The notes under the pieces were generated by a model that did not search any database, was not told the DNA's origin, and was given only the letters and a program-made list of their open reading frames with translations. This document shows, in pieces, positions 1 to 6,154 of a stretch of 6,154 bases of DNA; the first letter of the stretch is position 1, and each line of letters begins with the position of its first letter. The stretch spans positions 1 through 6,154 of the forward strand of contig JASIGD010000091.1 in assembly GCA_030045295.1 (NCBI GenBank), read 5' to 3'. The position numbers and the translations under genes were made by a program. This DNA comes from Streptosporangiaceae bacterium (GTDB lineage: Bacteria > Actinomycetota > Actinomycetes > Streptosporangiales > Streptosporangiaceae).

Positions 1-1
1 C

Positions 2-391
2 GCGAACGGCAGCATGCGGCAGCAACTCGACCGGGCCCAGACCAGCAGCCAGCAGGTCGCCGCGGTGCTTACCGCGCGAGACGCCCGCATGATGACCGGC
101 CCGGTAACCGGCGGCGGAACCGCCACGATCGTGATGTCTCACGCTCAGGACGCGCTGGTATTCAGCGCCGCGGGCCTGCACGCGCTTCCGGCCTCGCGCG
201 GCTACGAACTGTGGCTGATCGGGCCGACCGGGGACCGGCCGGTGGGCATGCTGTCGGTGGGCAGCCACGGCATGACCGGCCCGGTCATCGCGTCCGGCCT
301 GCGCCGCGGGGACCATCTGGCCCTCACCGCCGAACCGGTGAGCGGCACTAGCCAGCCCACCGCACCCATGATGCTCGACGTGGCCTTGTAA
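2..391 (+). CDS. Anti-sigma-K factor RskA family protein, C-terminal part (5' end outside window)
   Basis: The reading frame is open from base 2 to a TAA at 389-391, giving 129 visible residues; the first in-window ATG (14) is probably internal. The visible part matches the RskA C-terminal domain: a beta-rich stretch, the hallmark YELWLIGP at visible residues 68-75, and a closing segment with AEPVSGTSQPTAP near residues 111-122, a pattern typical of the family's end. RskA proteins are single-pass membrane anti-sigma factors. A cytoplasmic N-terminus holds an ECF sigma factor, and this domain lies outside the membrane, where cleavage releases the sigma factor. The N-terminal sigma-binding domain and the membrane helix are not in the window, so function rests on the C-terminal domain alone. 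The cognate sigma gene would be expected just upstream, off the left edge. I see no convincing terminator after the stop. Confidence 0.88.
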   Translation, partial: ANGSMRQQLDRAQTSSQQVAAVLTARDARMMTGPVTGGGTATIVMSHAQDALVFSAAGLHALPASRGYELWLIGPTGDRPVGMLSVGSHGMTGPVIASGLRRGDHLALTAEPVSGTSQPTAPMMLDVAL

Positions 392-425
392 AGTCCGGGC
401 GGGCCGGCGGCGCTCGTCGTGGTGG

Positions 426-534
426 CTCAGCCTCCCACCGAACCTGACAGCTCAGCCTCCCACCGAAACCGCTGATGGCTAAGCGTCCCACCAACGCCCC
501 TGATACGTGAGCCTCCCACCAAACCCTCTGATAG
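426..534. repeat. Four imperfect tandem direct repeats, 25-28 bp, core AGC(C/G)TCCCACC
   Basis: The copies are 426-450 (25 bp), 451-478, 479-506 and 507-534 (28 bp each). Each begins with a (C/G)T(C/A/G)AGC(C/G)TCCCACC block, followed by an A/C-rich stretch and then TGA(T/C)A. Copies 2-4 keep an exact 28-base period; copy 1 is three bases shorter in the middle. The array fills most of the 162-base space between the anti-sigma gene and the next plus-strand gene. It is followed by a short palindrome, CGATGTATCG (535-544). I see no coding sequence or strong promoter here. It could be an array of protein-binding sites, or the end of an IS21-like element, since that family carries several transposase-binding repeats at its termini. 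No transposase gene or matching opposite end is in the window. Confidence 0.8.
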
Positions 535-553
535 CGATGTATCGTGCTGTGTC

Positions 554-1069
554 GTGAGCGAGGGGACCCCGACGACCGGCTGGGTCGGCCGGGTCAGAGG
601 GATGATCTACGCCCGCCTGGAGGAGACGAGCTTCCGGTCCGGCGTGGCCGCTGCAGCCGCGGTGATCGCCGTCGCCGGGTTGGCTGTCGCGCTCGCGGTC
701 ACGCTGGGCGGTCCCCGGGTACCGTCGCCGCGAGCGACGGCGGCGGGCGCCGCGCTGCCGTCCGCCCAGTCATCGAGAGTGCCGCCGTCGTCGGCCGCCC
801 TCTCGCCGTCGGCCAGCGCTCCGGCCCGGCGCGCCGCGCCTGATCGCGGGTCCAGTGCGGCCGCAGATGATGTGCCCGAGGTTCATGTGACGCCGGCCGC
901 GGCTTCGCGGGCGGCCAGGTCCCCGTTCTGGTTCCCGTTCACGTCGCTGACCGGGCCGAGGCCCAGGTTCCCGTGGCCGGCGTCGGCGCCCTGGAAGGGG
1001 CGACGTCACCGGGGACAGCCGCCTGGATGGCCGCGGCGCTGGCCAGTGCCCGGCCCGCCTCGGCGGTGA
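554..1069 (+). CDS. Unrecognised single-pass membrane protein with Pro/Ser/Ala-rich tail
   Basis: This is a GTG-started frame of 171 codons that I do not recognise. Residues 1-30 are a short polar region with several arginines, likely cytoplasmic. Residues 31-51 are an Ala/Val-rich hydrophobic stretch that fits one membrane helix. Residues 54-120 are rich in Pro, Ser and Ala and look disordered, probably outside the cell. GC at third positions is high up to about base 998 and then becomes mixed, and the last ~23 residues are Arg/Pro/Trp-rich in the way out-of-frame GC-rich DNA usually reads. From about 1000 the +1 frame looks more coding-like, so the C-terminus is uncertain. No clear ribosome binding site precedes the GTG. 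The stop lies 30 bases from the end of the convergent thioesterase gene, which fits a real gene boundary. Its role is unknown. Confidence 0.5.
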   Translation: MSEGTPTTGWVGRVRGMIYARLEETSFRSGVAAAAAVIAVAGLAVALAVTLGGPRVPSPRATAAGAALPSAQSSRVPPSSAALSPSASAPARRAAPDRGSSAAADDVPEVHVTPAAASRAARSPFWFPFTSLTGPRPRFPWPASAPWKGRRHRGQPPGWPRRWPVPGPPRR

Positions 1070-1099
1070 CGGAACCCGGCGCGGTGAGACCCGGTCCTA

Positions 1100-1585
1100 T
1101 CAGCGAGCCGCCTGGGCGGTGCGGGGTGACATGGAGATATGCCGGCCGACCCGATCCGGGCGGGGGAGCGCCGCGTGCTCGGCGGCCAGCGCGGCCACCT
1201 CGGCGGCCGCCGCGGGCGGTATCGGTGCCACGCCATCCCGGCTGACGTGCAGGAACATCAGCTCGCAAGTCGCCGCCAGGGTGCCCGCGCAGGTCATCTC
1301 GTGGAACACGTGGAGTCGCTTCGCGTCATGGCTGAGCAGCCGGGTCTGGTACCGCAACGTGGCACCCTCGGTAGCCGAGGACAGAAAGCACAGGTGGCTC
1401 TCCACCGTGTAGATGCCGCTGCCGGTCCGGGCCCGGTAGGCCGCGCCCAGGCCGACATGGTCCAGGAGCGCCTCGGTCGCCTCGGTGAACGCCAGGAAGT
1501 AATAGGCATCCATCATGTGACCGTTGTAGTCAATCCACTCCGCCGGCACGACCCGGCTGCCGGTGCCGAGCCCTTGAGGGCTCAC
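1100..1585 (-). CDS. Hotdog-fold acyl-CoA thioesterase, carnitine-dehydrogenase-associated type
   Basis: This 161-residue protein has the length of a single hotdog (4HBT-like) domain. Such enzymes hydrolyse acyl-CoA thioesters in the cytoplasm. The N-terminal block WIDYNGHM (residues 17-24) carries the Asp/Asn-Gly-His pattern found at the start of the central helix and active site. YTVESH (59-64) and SHDAKRLHVFHEM (85-97) resemble the thioesterase domain that accompanies or is fused to L-carnitine dehydrogenase, where the reported substrate is betainyl-CoA. That specificity is inferred from remembered family resemblance. The GTG start (1585-1583) overlaps the TGA of the upstream ATPase gene as GTGA, so translation is probably coupled; there is no strong Shine-Dalgarno sequence. 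A later GTG at codon 13 would remove the first beta strand, so the upstream start is preferred. It is the last gene of the minus-strand transporter operon. Confidence 0.85.
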   Translation of the reverse strand: MSPQGLGTGSRVVPAEWIDYNGHMMDAYYFLAFTEATEALLDHVGLGAAYRARTGSGIYTVESHLCFLSSATEGATLRYQTRLLSHDAKRLHVFHEMTCAGTLAATCELMFLHVSRDGVAPIPPAAAAEVAALAAEHAALPRPDRVGRHISMSPRTAQAAR

Positions 1586-3435
1586 CCGGTTTGCTCGAAC
1601 CCGGGCACGTCGGCGATCAGCTGCTGGGTGTAGGCGGTCTTGGGCGCCGTCAGTACCTGCGTTACCGGACCGCTCTCGCAGACCTGCCCGGCGCTGATCA
1701 CCGTCACGTCGTCCGCGATGCTCCGCACCAGCGGCAGATTATGCGTGATGAACAGCAGCGAAAGTCCCCGCTCGTCCTGCAGCCGAAGCAGCAGCTCGAC
1801 GATCGCCGCCTGCACCGACACGTCGAGCGCCGACGTAATCTCGTCGCAGACCAGCAGCTCAGGGTCGAGGACGAGGGCGCGAGCCAGCGCGACCCGCTGC
1901 CGTTCCCCGCCGGAAAGCTCATCAGGATAGCGCGGCGCGAACGACTCCCGCAGCGCGACGGCGGTCAGCGCGTCCCCGATCCGCTGGTCCTGTTGCCGGC
2001 CGGGGAGCTTGGTGAAGTGCGCGAGCGGCTCCCCGATGATCTGGCCGATCGTCTGCCGCGGGTTGAGCGAGGAGTACGGGTTCTGCGCGACGAACTGGAT
2101 CTTGCGCAGCTGGTCCTGCGTCCTGCCGCGGACGCCAGGCGGGAGCTGCTTGCCGTCGAACGTGATCGTCCCCGACCAGTCCTTGTGCAGCCCGACGACG
2201 CACCGGGCCAGCGTGGTCTTGCCCGACCCCGAGGTGCCGACGATCGCGACCGACTGCTTGGCCCCGACGGCGAGGTTGACGTCCCGCAGCACCGGCTTGT
2301 CCGTGTAGGAGACCGACATGTCGCTGATCGTGAGCACCGGTTCCCCGGCCGGAGGGACCGCGCGTTCCCGGGCGGTCAGGGCGGTACCGGATAGCGAGGT
2401 AACCTCCACCGCGCGCACGCACCGGGCGGCGTGCCCGGTGTCAGACACGACGACGGGTTGCGGCTCGCGCAGTTCGCATTCCGCGACCGCGAACTCGCAG
2501 CGCGGCCGGAACGCGCAGCCGGCCGGGCGGTTGCCGGGCCGCGGCGGAGAGCCGGCCATCCCGAGCAGCTCATGGGAGCTTTCCATCGAGGGCACGGCCC
2601 GCATCAGGCCGCGGGTGTACGGATGGGCCGGGCGGGAGAACAGCTCGCTCGCCGCGCCGATCTCGATCAGCCGGCCCGAGTACATCACCGCCACGTGGTC
2701 GGCGATCTCGGCCACCACGGCCAGGTCGTGGCTGATGTAGACCGCGGCCACCTGGTAGGTACGGCACAGGCCGCGCACCGTGTCCAGGACCCGGCGCTGC
2801 GTGGTGACGTCCAGGCCGGTCGTCGGCTCGTCCAGCACGATCAGCTGCGGCCGGCAGGCGAAGGCCATGGCCAGGGCTACTCGCTGCTGCTGGCCGCCGG
2901 ACAGCTGGTGGGGGTAAGAGGCGAGGATCGGCTTGGGATCCTCTAGGCCAGCCTCGGCCATCACCTGGCTGAGCCGGTCGGCACCGCCGCCGTGGATGGC
3001 GAAGACCTCGTGCAGCTGGGTGCCGACCTTCAGCACCGGGTTGAGCGCGCTGCCCGGGTCCTGCGGGACGTAGGCGACCGTCCTGCCGCGAATTTTCTGC
3101 AGCTCATGCTCTGACAGCGGCAGGATGTCCCGGCCGTCGATGAGCACTTTGCCGCCGCCGATCGACAAGCCGCGCTTGACCAGGCCGAGCAGGGCGAGCG
3201 CGACCGTCGTCTTGCCCGAGCCCGATTCGCCCACCAGGCCGAGCACGTGGCCCGGCTGCACGGTGAATGACACCTGGTCGACGACGTCGGCTTCTGGCCG
3301 CCGGCGGGACGGCGTCATCACGATCCGGAGGTTTTCCACCGCCAGCCGGGGCGTACCCACCCCGGCTGGCGCCTTCGTCGCCGGGATCTCCTCGGCCGGG
3401 GCGGCCACCGGGATGTCTTCGGATGGGGCCGTCAT
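1582..3435 (-). CDS. Fused two-domain ABC transporter ATPase, Opp/Dpp type (DppD-DppF fusion)
   Basis: This 617-residue protein carries both nucleotide-binding domains of a peptide-class importer and powers uptake from the cytoplasmic face. Domain 1 has Walker A GESGSGKTT (69-77), Q-loop Gln125, signature LSGGQ (178-182), Walker B LIVLDE (198-203) and H-loop His236. It is followed by the oligopeptide-transporter C-terminal extension with Cys307, Cys313, Cys320 and Cys339. Domain 2 has Walker A GTSGSGKTT (400-408), Gln451, signature LSGGE (507-511), Walker B ending Asp531-Glu532 and His565. It stops at residue 617 without the Cys-rich extension. Both ATP sites look complete. The first ~30 residues are a Pro/Ala/Glu-rich leader. 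The ATG lies one base after the stop of the upstream permease, with a strong ribosome binding site at 3442-3449. The gene's own stop overlaps the thioesterase start. Fused ATPases of this kind also occur in GsiA/YejF-like systems, so the substrate is not fixed by this gene. Confidence 0.95.
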   Translation of the reverse strand: MTAPSEDIPVAAPAEEIPATKAPAGVGTPRLAVENLRIVMTPSRRRPEADVVDQVSFTVQPGHVLGLVGESGSGKTTVALALLGLVKRGLSIGGGKVLIDGRDILPLSEHELQKIRGRTVAYVPQDPGSALNPVLKVGTQLHEVFAIHGGGADRLSQVMAEAGLEDPKPILASYPHQLSGGQQQRVALAMAFACRPQLIVLDEPTTGLDVTTQRRVLDTVRGLCRTYQVAAVYISHDLAVVAEIADHVAVMYSGRLIEIGAASELFSRPAHPYTRGLMRAVPSMESSHELLGMAGSPPRPGNRPAGCAFRPRCEFAVAECELREPQPVVVSDTGHAARCVRAVEVTSLSGTALTARERAVPPAGEPVLTISDMSVSYTDKPVLRDVNLAVGAKQSVAIVGTSGSGKTTLARCVVGLHKDWSGTITFDGKQLPPGVRGRTQDQLRKIQFVAQNPYSSLNPRQTIGQIIGEPLAHFTKLPGRQQDQRIGDALTAVALRESFAPRYPDELSGGERQRVALARALVLDPELLVCDEITSALDVSVQAAIVELLLRLQDERGLSLLFITHNLPLVRSIADDVTVISAGQVCESGPVTQVLTAPKTAYTQQLIADVPGFEQTG

Positions 3436-3436
3436 G

Positions 3437-4327
3437 TCAGGTCACCTCCCTGGCCACCAGGGCGACGGGCTCCGGCTCGGTGACCCGGCCGCCGACGCCG
3501 AGTGAGGCGCGCGCCACCGCGTCGGTGAACGTGTTCACGCCGATGGTGAACAGCGCGATGAGGATGGCCGGCATGAGCACCCCCCACGGATTGGCGATCA
3601 GGCCGACCCGGTTCTCGTTGATCATCAGCCCCCAGCTCGCCGCCGGCGGCTGCAGGCCGAAGCCGAGGAAGCTCAGCCCGGCGATGACCAGCATGGAGTA
3701 GGTCAGCCGCAGCCCGATCTCCACCATGAGCACCGAGGTCAGGTTGGGTAGCACGTCCTTGCGGATGATCCGGCGCCCCGGGATACCGAGGATCTGCATG
3801 GCCTTGACGAAGTCGCGCTCGCTGATGTCCAGTGCCGCCGCGCGCGCCACCCGGGCCACCTGCGGCGCGTGCGAGATGGCGACGGCCAGCACGATCAGCC
3901 AGATCTTCGGGCCGAGGATGCTGACCAGCAGCAGCGCGAACACCAGCTGGGGGAACGCCAGTATCACGTCGACCGCGCGCATGATGACGCTGTCCCACCA
4001 ACCGCCGTAGTAGGCAGCCATCACGCCGAGCACGGCCCCGACGAAGACGCCGAGCGCGGTCGCGACGGCGGCCATGACCAGCAGCTCCCAGCCGCCATCC
4101 AGGGTCCGGGTGAGCACATCCCGGCCGAGGACGTCACCGCCGAGCCACGCGACCCTGGAGGCCCGGGCGAACGGGCTCGTCACGAACTCGGTGCTCGAGT
4201 ACGGCGCGACGGCGGGGCCGATCGCTGCCACGAGGATCACGCAGCCGGCGATCACCAGTCCGGTGGCGCCGCGCGGTGTGCGTACCGCCCGGCCGAGTAT
4301 TACGACTGCCTCGGGTCTGCGCGCCAT
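3437..4327 (-). CDS. ABC transporter permease, OppC/DppC type
   Basis: This is a 296-residue inner-membrane protein of normal length for the DppC/OppC family, and it forms half of the transport channel. Likely membrane helices are at about residues 21-42, 81-104, 115-137, 141-158, 205-222 and 247-270. The GGDVLGRDVLTR block (63-74) before the second helix is typical of DppC. The cytoplasmic EAA-like loop, which docks on the ATPase, spans about 162-195 and includes ALDISERDFVKAMQILGIPG. A GFGLQPPAASWG segment (222-233) is another family hallmark. It follows the OppB-type permease gene by 19 bases, with AAGGGAAGG (4333-4341) five bases before the ATG as a moderate ribosome binding site. Its last codons contain the Shine-Dalgarno sequence of the ATPase gene. 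The substrate cannot be told from the permease. Confidence 0.95.
   Translation of the reverse strand: MARRPEAVVILGRAVRTPRGATGLVIAGCVILVAAIGPAVAPYSSTEFVTSPFARASRVAWLGGDVLGRDVLTRTLDGGWELLVMAAVATALGVFVGAVLGVMAAYYGGWWDSVIMRAVDVILAFPQLVFALLLVSILGPKIWLIVLAVAISHAPQVARVARAAALDISERDFVKAMQILGIPGRRIIRKDVLPNLTSVLMVEIGLRLTYSMLVIAGLSFLGFGLQPPAASWGLMINENRVGLIANPWGVLMPAILIALFTIGVNTFTDAVARASLGVGGRVTEPEPVALVAREVT
3442..3449 (-). promoter_or_regulatory. Strong Shine-Dalgarno sequence for the fused ATPase gene
   Basis: On the minus strand this reads GGAGGTGA, an eight-base match to the anti-Shine-Dalgarno end of 16S rRNA. It lies six bases before the ATG at 3435 and inside the last codons of the upstream permease gene. 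It fixes the ATPase start and is the strongest ribosome binding site seen in this operon, whereas the GTGA-type junctions lack one. Confidence 0.85.
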
Positions 4328-4332
4328 GGGTA

Positions 4333-4341
4333 CCTTCCCTT
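4333..4341 (-). promoter_or_regulatory. Probable ribosome binding site for the OppC-type permease
   Basis: The minus strand reads AAGGGAAGG five bases before the ATG at 4327, within the 19-base gap between the two permease genes. It is a partial match to the Shine-Dalgarno consensus and supports this ATG as the start. Confidence 0.55.
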
Positions 4342-4346
4342 CGACC

Positions 4347-5375
4347 CTAGGATCTGGGCAGCCGCCGCCGCGGGCTCACGGCGAGCGCTATGACGTCGGT
4401 CAGGATGTTGACGGCGATGTAGAAGGCCGCGAGGACCAGGACGATGGCCTGGATCTGCGGGATATCCCGGTCAGACACCGCATTCACGAGGGCCTGTCCG
4501 AGTCCTGGGTAGTTGAATATGTACTCGACGACCACGACGCCGCCGGCCAGGTACAGGAAGCTGAGCCCGATCACCTGGATGGTCGGCGCAATCGCGTTCG
4601 GCAGCGCGTGCAAGAGCAGGATCCGCCACCTAGGCACTCCTTTGAGCTGCGCCATCTGCACGTAGTCGCTTTCCAGCGCGTCGATCATCGACGCCCGCAT
4701 CATCCGGAATACGTACGGCACGATCACGATGACCAGGGTCGCCACCGGGAGCACGAGCTCTTTCGGGTTCGACCACGGCGCGGTGCCCGGCACGAAGACC
4801 GAGACCGCGGGGAACCAGTGGATGACCACCGCGGCGAAGAAGATGACCAGGACGACCGCCACGACGAACTCCGGCAGCGCGGTGACGGCCAGCGCGATGA
4901 CCGACAGCACGTGGTCGAACAGGCTGTCCCGGCGCGCCGCGGCGAACACGCCCAGGCCCACGCCGATCAGCGTGCCGATCACTCCGGCCAGGACCACCAG
5001 GACCAGCGAGTTCACGATCCGCCCGCCGACGAGCGTGCCGACCGGCTGCCCGTTAGCCAGCGACTTACCGAAGTTGCCGTGCAGTACGCCGGTCAGCCAG
5101 GTCCAGTACTGCGCGGTCGCCGGCCGGTTCAGGCCCAGCTGCGTCTCCAGCGCGTGCAGGCGCGCCGGAGTCGCCGTGTTCAGCAGCACCGCGCTCGCGG
5201 CGTTGCCCGGCAGGACCTGTGTCGCCGCGAACACCAGGATCGATACCAGCACGAGCGTGAGTATGCCGATCAGGCTGCGCTTGATCACCATGTCCCGGAT
5301 GGGATGCGGTTTGTGCGACCTGCGCGGTTGGACGTTTTGCGTCTCCGCTGTCACGGTTGTCGTCACGATAGCCAC
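4347..5375 (-). CDS. ABC transporter permease, OppB/DppB type
   Basis: This 342-residue inner-membrane protein is the partner of the OppC-type permease. Likely membrane helices are at about 36-53, 121-146, 157-181, 207-227, 262-282 and 308-333, with a large external loop between the first two, as usual in DppB. The loop holds the family pattern LGLNRPATAQYWTWL (80-94) and the GNFGKSL block (100-106). The EAA-like loop for ATPase docking is at about 227-252 and includes DALESDYVQMAQLKGVP. The N-terminus is about 30 residues longer than usual. Candidate starts are GTG at 5375, which overlaps the binding-protein gene by 13 bases, GTG at 5366, which makes a GTGA overlap with its stop, and ATG at codon 29, which would give a typical short N-terminus. 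None has a clear Shine-Dalgarno sequence, so the exact start is open; the protein identity is not. Confidence 0.94.
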   Translation of the reverse strand: MAIVTTTVTAETQNVQPRRSHKPHPIRDMVIKRSLIGILTLVLVSILVFAATQVLPGNAASAVLLNTATPARLHALETQLGLNRPATAQYWTWLTGVLHGNFGKSLANGQPVGTLVGGRIVNSLVLVVLAGVIGTLIGVGLGVFAAARRDSLFDHVLSVIALAVTALPEFVVAVVLVIFFAAVVIHWFPAVSVFVPGTAPWSNPKELVLPVATLVIVIVPYVFRMMRASMIDALESDYVQMAQLKGVPRWRILLLHALPNAIAPTIQVIGLSFLYLAGGVVVVEYIFNYPGLGQALVNAVSDRDIPQIQAIVLVLAAFYIAVNILTDVIALAVSPRRRLPRS

Positions 5376-6154
5376 ACATTCTTGAAGTCGTAGGCGTTCA
5401 GCGACAAGCCGCTCTTGCCCGGGACCAGGCCGCCGACGTTGGTGCCGTAACCGTCGATCACCGGGGGGAAGAACGGGATGATGTAACCGCCCTCGTCGTA
5501 CTCGATCCGCTGCATCTCCTGCGCGAGCTCGGTCCGGAGCGAGGTGTCAGTGGTGGCGATGGCCTGGGCGTACAGCGAGTTGTACCGGGAGTTGTCCCAG
5601 TGCGTCTCGTTGAACGGAGCGGTCGGCAGCGTGGCCAGCGATACCTGGGGCAGGTAGAAGTTGTAGAACCAGTAATCCTGGGCGAATATCCACTTCAGGT
5701 AGTTGGCGCCGTAGAAGTCGGTCACGGTGACCATGTCCACGTTCACGGTCATGCCGGCCAGTGAGGCTTGCTGGGCTAGCACCTGCGCGGCCAGCGTGAC
5801 GCCTTGCCCGATGTCGGCCGTGATCAGCGTGATGTTCAGGTTCTCGGCGCCCGCCGCCTTGAGCAGAGATTTGGCCTGGTCGATGTCCTGATGCCGCTGC
5901 GGAAGGCTGTGGTCGTACTCGGGGGCCCAGATCCCGAACAGGTCGTTGCCGATGGTCCCGAAGCCGCCGAAGACCAGGTCGAGCATCTGCTGGCGGTCGA
6001 CGACCAGCCGCATGGCCTGACGGACGCGGACGTCGTTGAACGGCGCCTGGTCCACCCGCATGGTGAACGGGTTCCAGCCGCCGCCGTCCGACAGCAGGAC
6101 GTTCTTGCCCTCGCCCTGGACCTCGGATATCACGTCCGCCGACAGCAGGTTGAC
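5363..6154 (-). CDS. Family-5 extracellular solute-binding protein (OppA/DppA type), C-terminal part
   Basis: The frame is open from the right window edge to a TGA at 5365-5363, giving 263 residues, about half of a typical 500-600-residue binding protein. The start, signal peptide and lipobox are off the window, and the GTG at 6133 is probably internal. The block PFNDVRVRQAMRLVVDRQQM, followed by a Gly-rich turn and then IWAPEYDHSLP, is the conserved centre of SBP_bac_5 proteins. The later IDQAKSLLKAAG helix and the near-terminal EMQRIEYDEGGYIIPFFPP also fit this family. The protein would bind the solute outside the membrane and deliver it to the permeases encoded directly downstream. The family covers peptides, nickel, opines, heme and sugars, so the substrate is not determined. 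The permease gene start lies inside this gene's last codons, which indicates coupling. The promoter of the operon should lie upstream, off the right edge. Confidence 0.93.
   Translation of the reverse strand, partial: VNLLSADVISEVQGEGKNVLLSDGGGWNPFTMRVDQAPFNDVRVRQAMRLVVDRQQMLDLVFGGFGTIGNDLFGIWAPEYDHSLPQRHQDIDQAKSLLKAAGAENLNITLITADIGQGVTLAAQVLAQQASLAGMTVNVDMVTVTDFYGANYLKWIFAQDYWFYNFYLPQVSLATLPTAPFNETHWDNSRYNSLYAQAIATTDTSLRTELAQEMQRIEYDEGGYIIPFFPPVIDGYGTNVGGLVPGKSGLSLNAYDFKNVWLS

Noticed and set aside
426..534. The repeat array considered as a CRISPR array.
   Set aside because: The copies are directly adjacent with no unique spacers and diverge from each other, and there are no cas genes.
1055..1066. 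The inverted repeat CCGCCTCGGCGG near the convergent gene ends, considered as a terminator.
   Set aside because: The stem is only 4-5 bp, it lies inside the coding frame and no T-run follows. Short GC palindromes are expected by chance at this base composition.
939..1268. A 109-codon minus-strand open frame overlapping the thioesterase C-terminus.
   Set aside because: It is low-complexity Arg/Gly/Pro/Ala sequence in another frame of a well-supported gene, with no recognisable motif.
1591..2394. A 267-codon plus-strand open frame opposite the ATPase gene.
   Set aside because: It is an Arg/Asp/Leu-rich antisense shadow; the minus strand encodes intact Walker and signature motifs across the same bases.
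4074..5393. A 439-codon open frame on the plus strand, opposite both permease genes.
   Set aside because: Its translation is rich in Arg, Asp, His and Gln with no recognisable domain, as expected antisense to GC-rich permease genes. The minus-strand frames have clear family motifs.

Overview
This is high-GC DNA with GC-rich third codon positions, GTG starts and tightly packed genes, and it includes an RskA-type anti-sigma domain. Together these point to a chromosomal region of an actinomycete; the genus cannot be told from the sequence alone.

Layout. Bases 2-391 (+) encode the C-terminal half of an anti-sigma-K (RskA) family protein whose N-terminus and membrane helix lie off the left edge. 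A 162-base gap follows. It holds four imperfect tandem copies of a 25-28 bp repeat (426-534) with a conserved TCCCACC core, and nothing else I recognise. Next, at 554-1069 (+), is an unrecognised single-pass membrane protein with a Pro/Ser/Ala-rich tail; its last residues may be affected by a frame change.

From 1100 to the right edge everything is on the minus strand and forms one operon. Reading in the direction of transcription (right to left) it encodes: a family-5 solute-binding protein (C-terminal 263 residues only), two Opp/Dpp-type permeases, a fused two-domain ATPase (DppD-DppF type) and a hotdog-fold thioesterase. The genes overlap or lie 1-19 bases apart, and two junctions are GTGA or near-GTGA overlaps, so they are almost certainly co-transcribed and partly translationally coupled. 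The promoter is off the right edge.

How they work together. The binding protein captures a solute outside the membrane, the two permeases form the channel, and the fused ATPase supplies both nucleotide-binding domains. This is a complete importer of the peptide/opine/nickel class, although the binding protein is cut by the window edge. The unusual member is the last gene. Its thioesterase resembles the hotdog thioesterases linked to, or fused with, L-carnitine dehydrogenase, which suggests that the imported compound may be metabolised as a CoA thioester. That substrate link is inference. I see no clear new system; the points most worth a second look are the repeat array and the transporter-thioesterase coupling.
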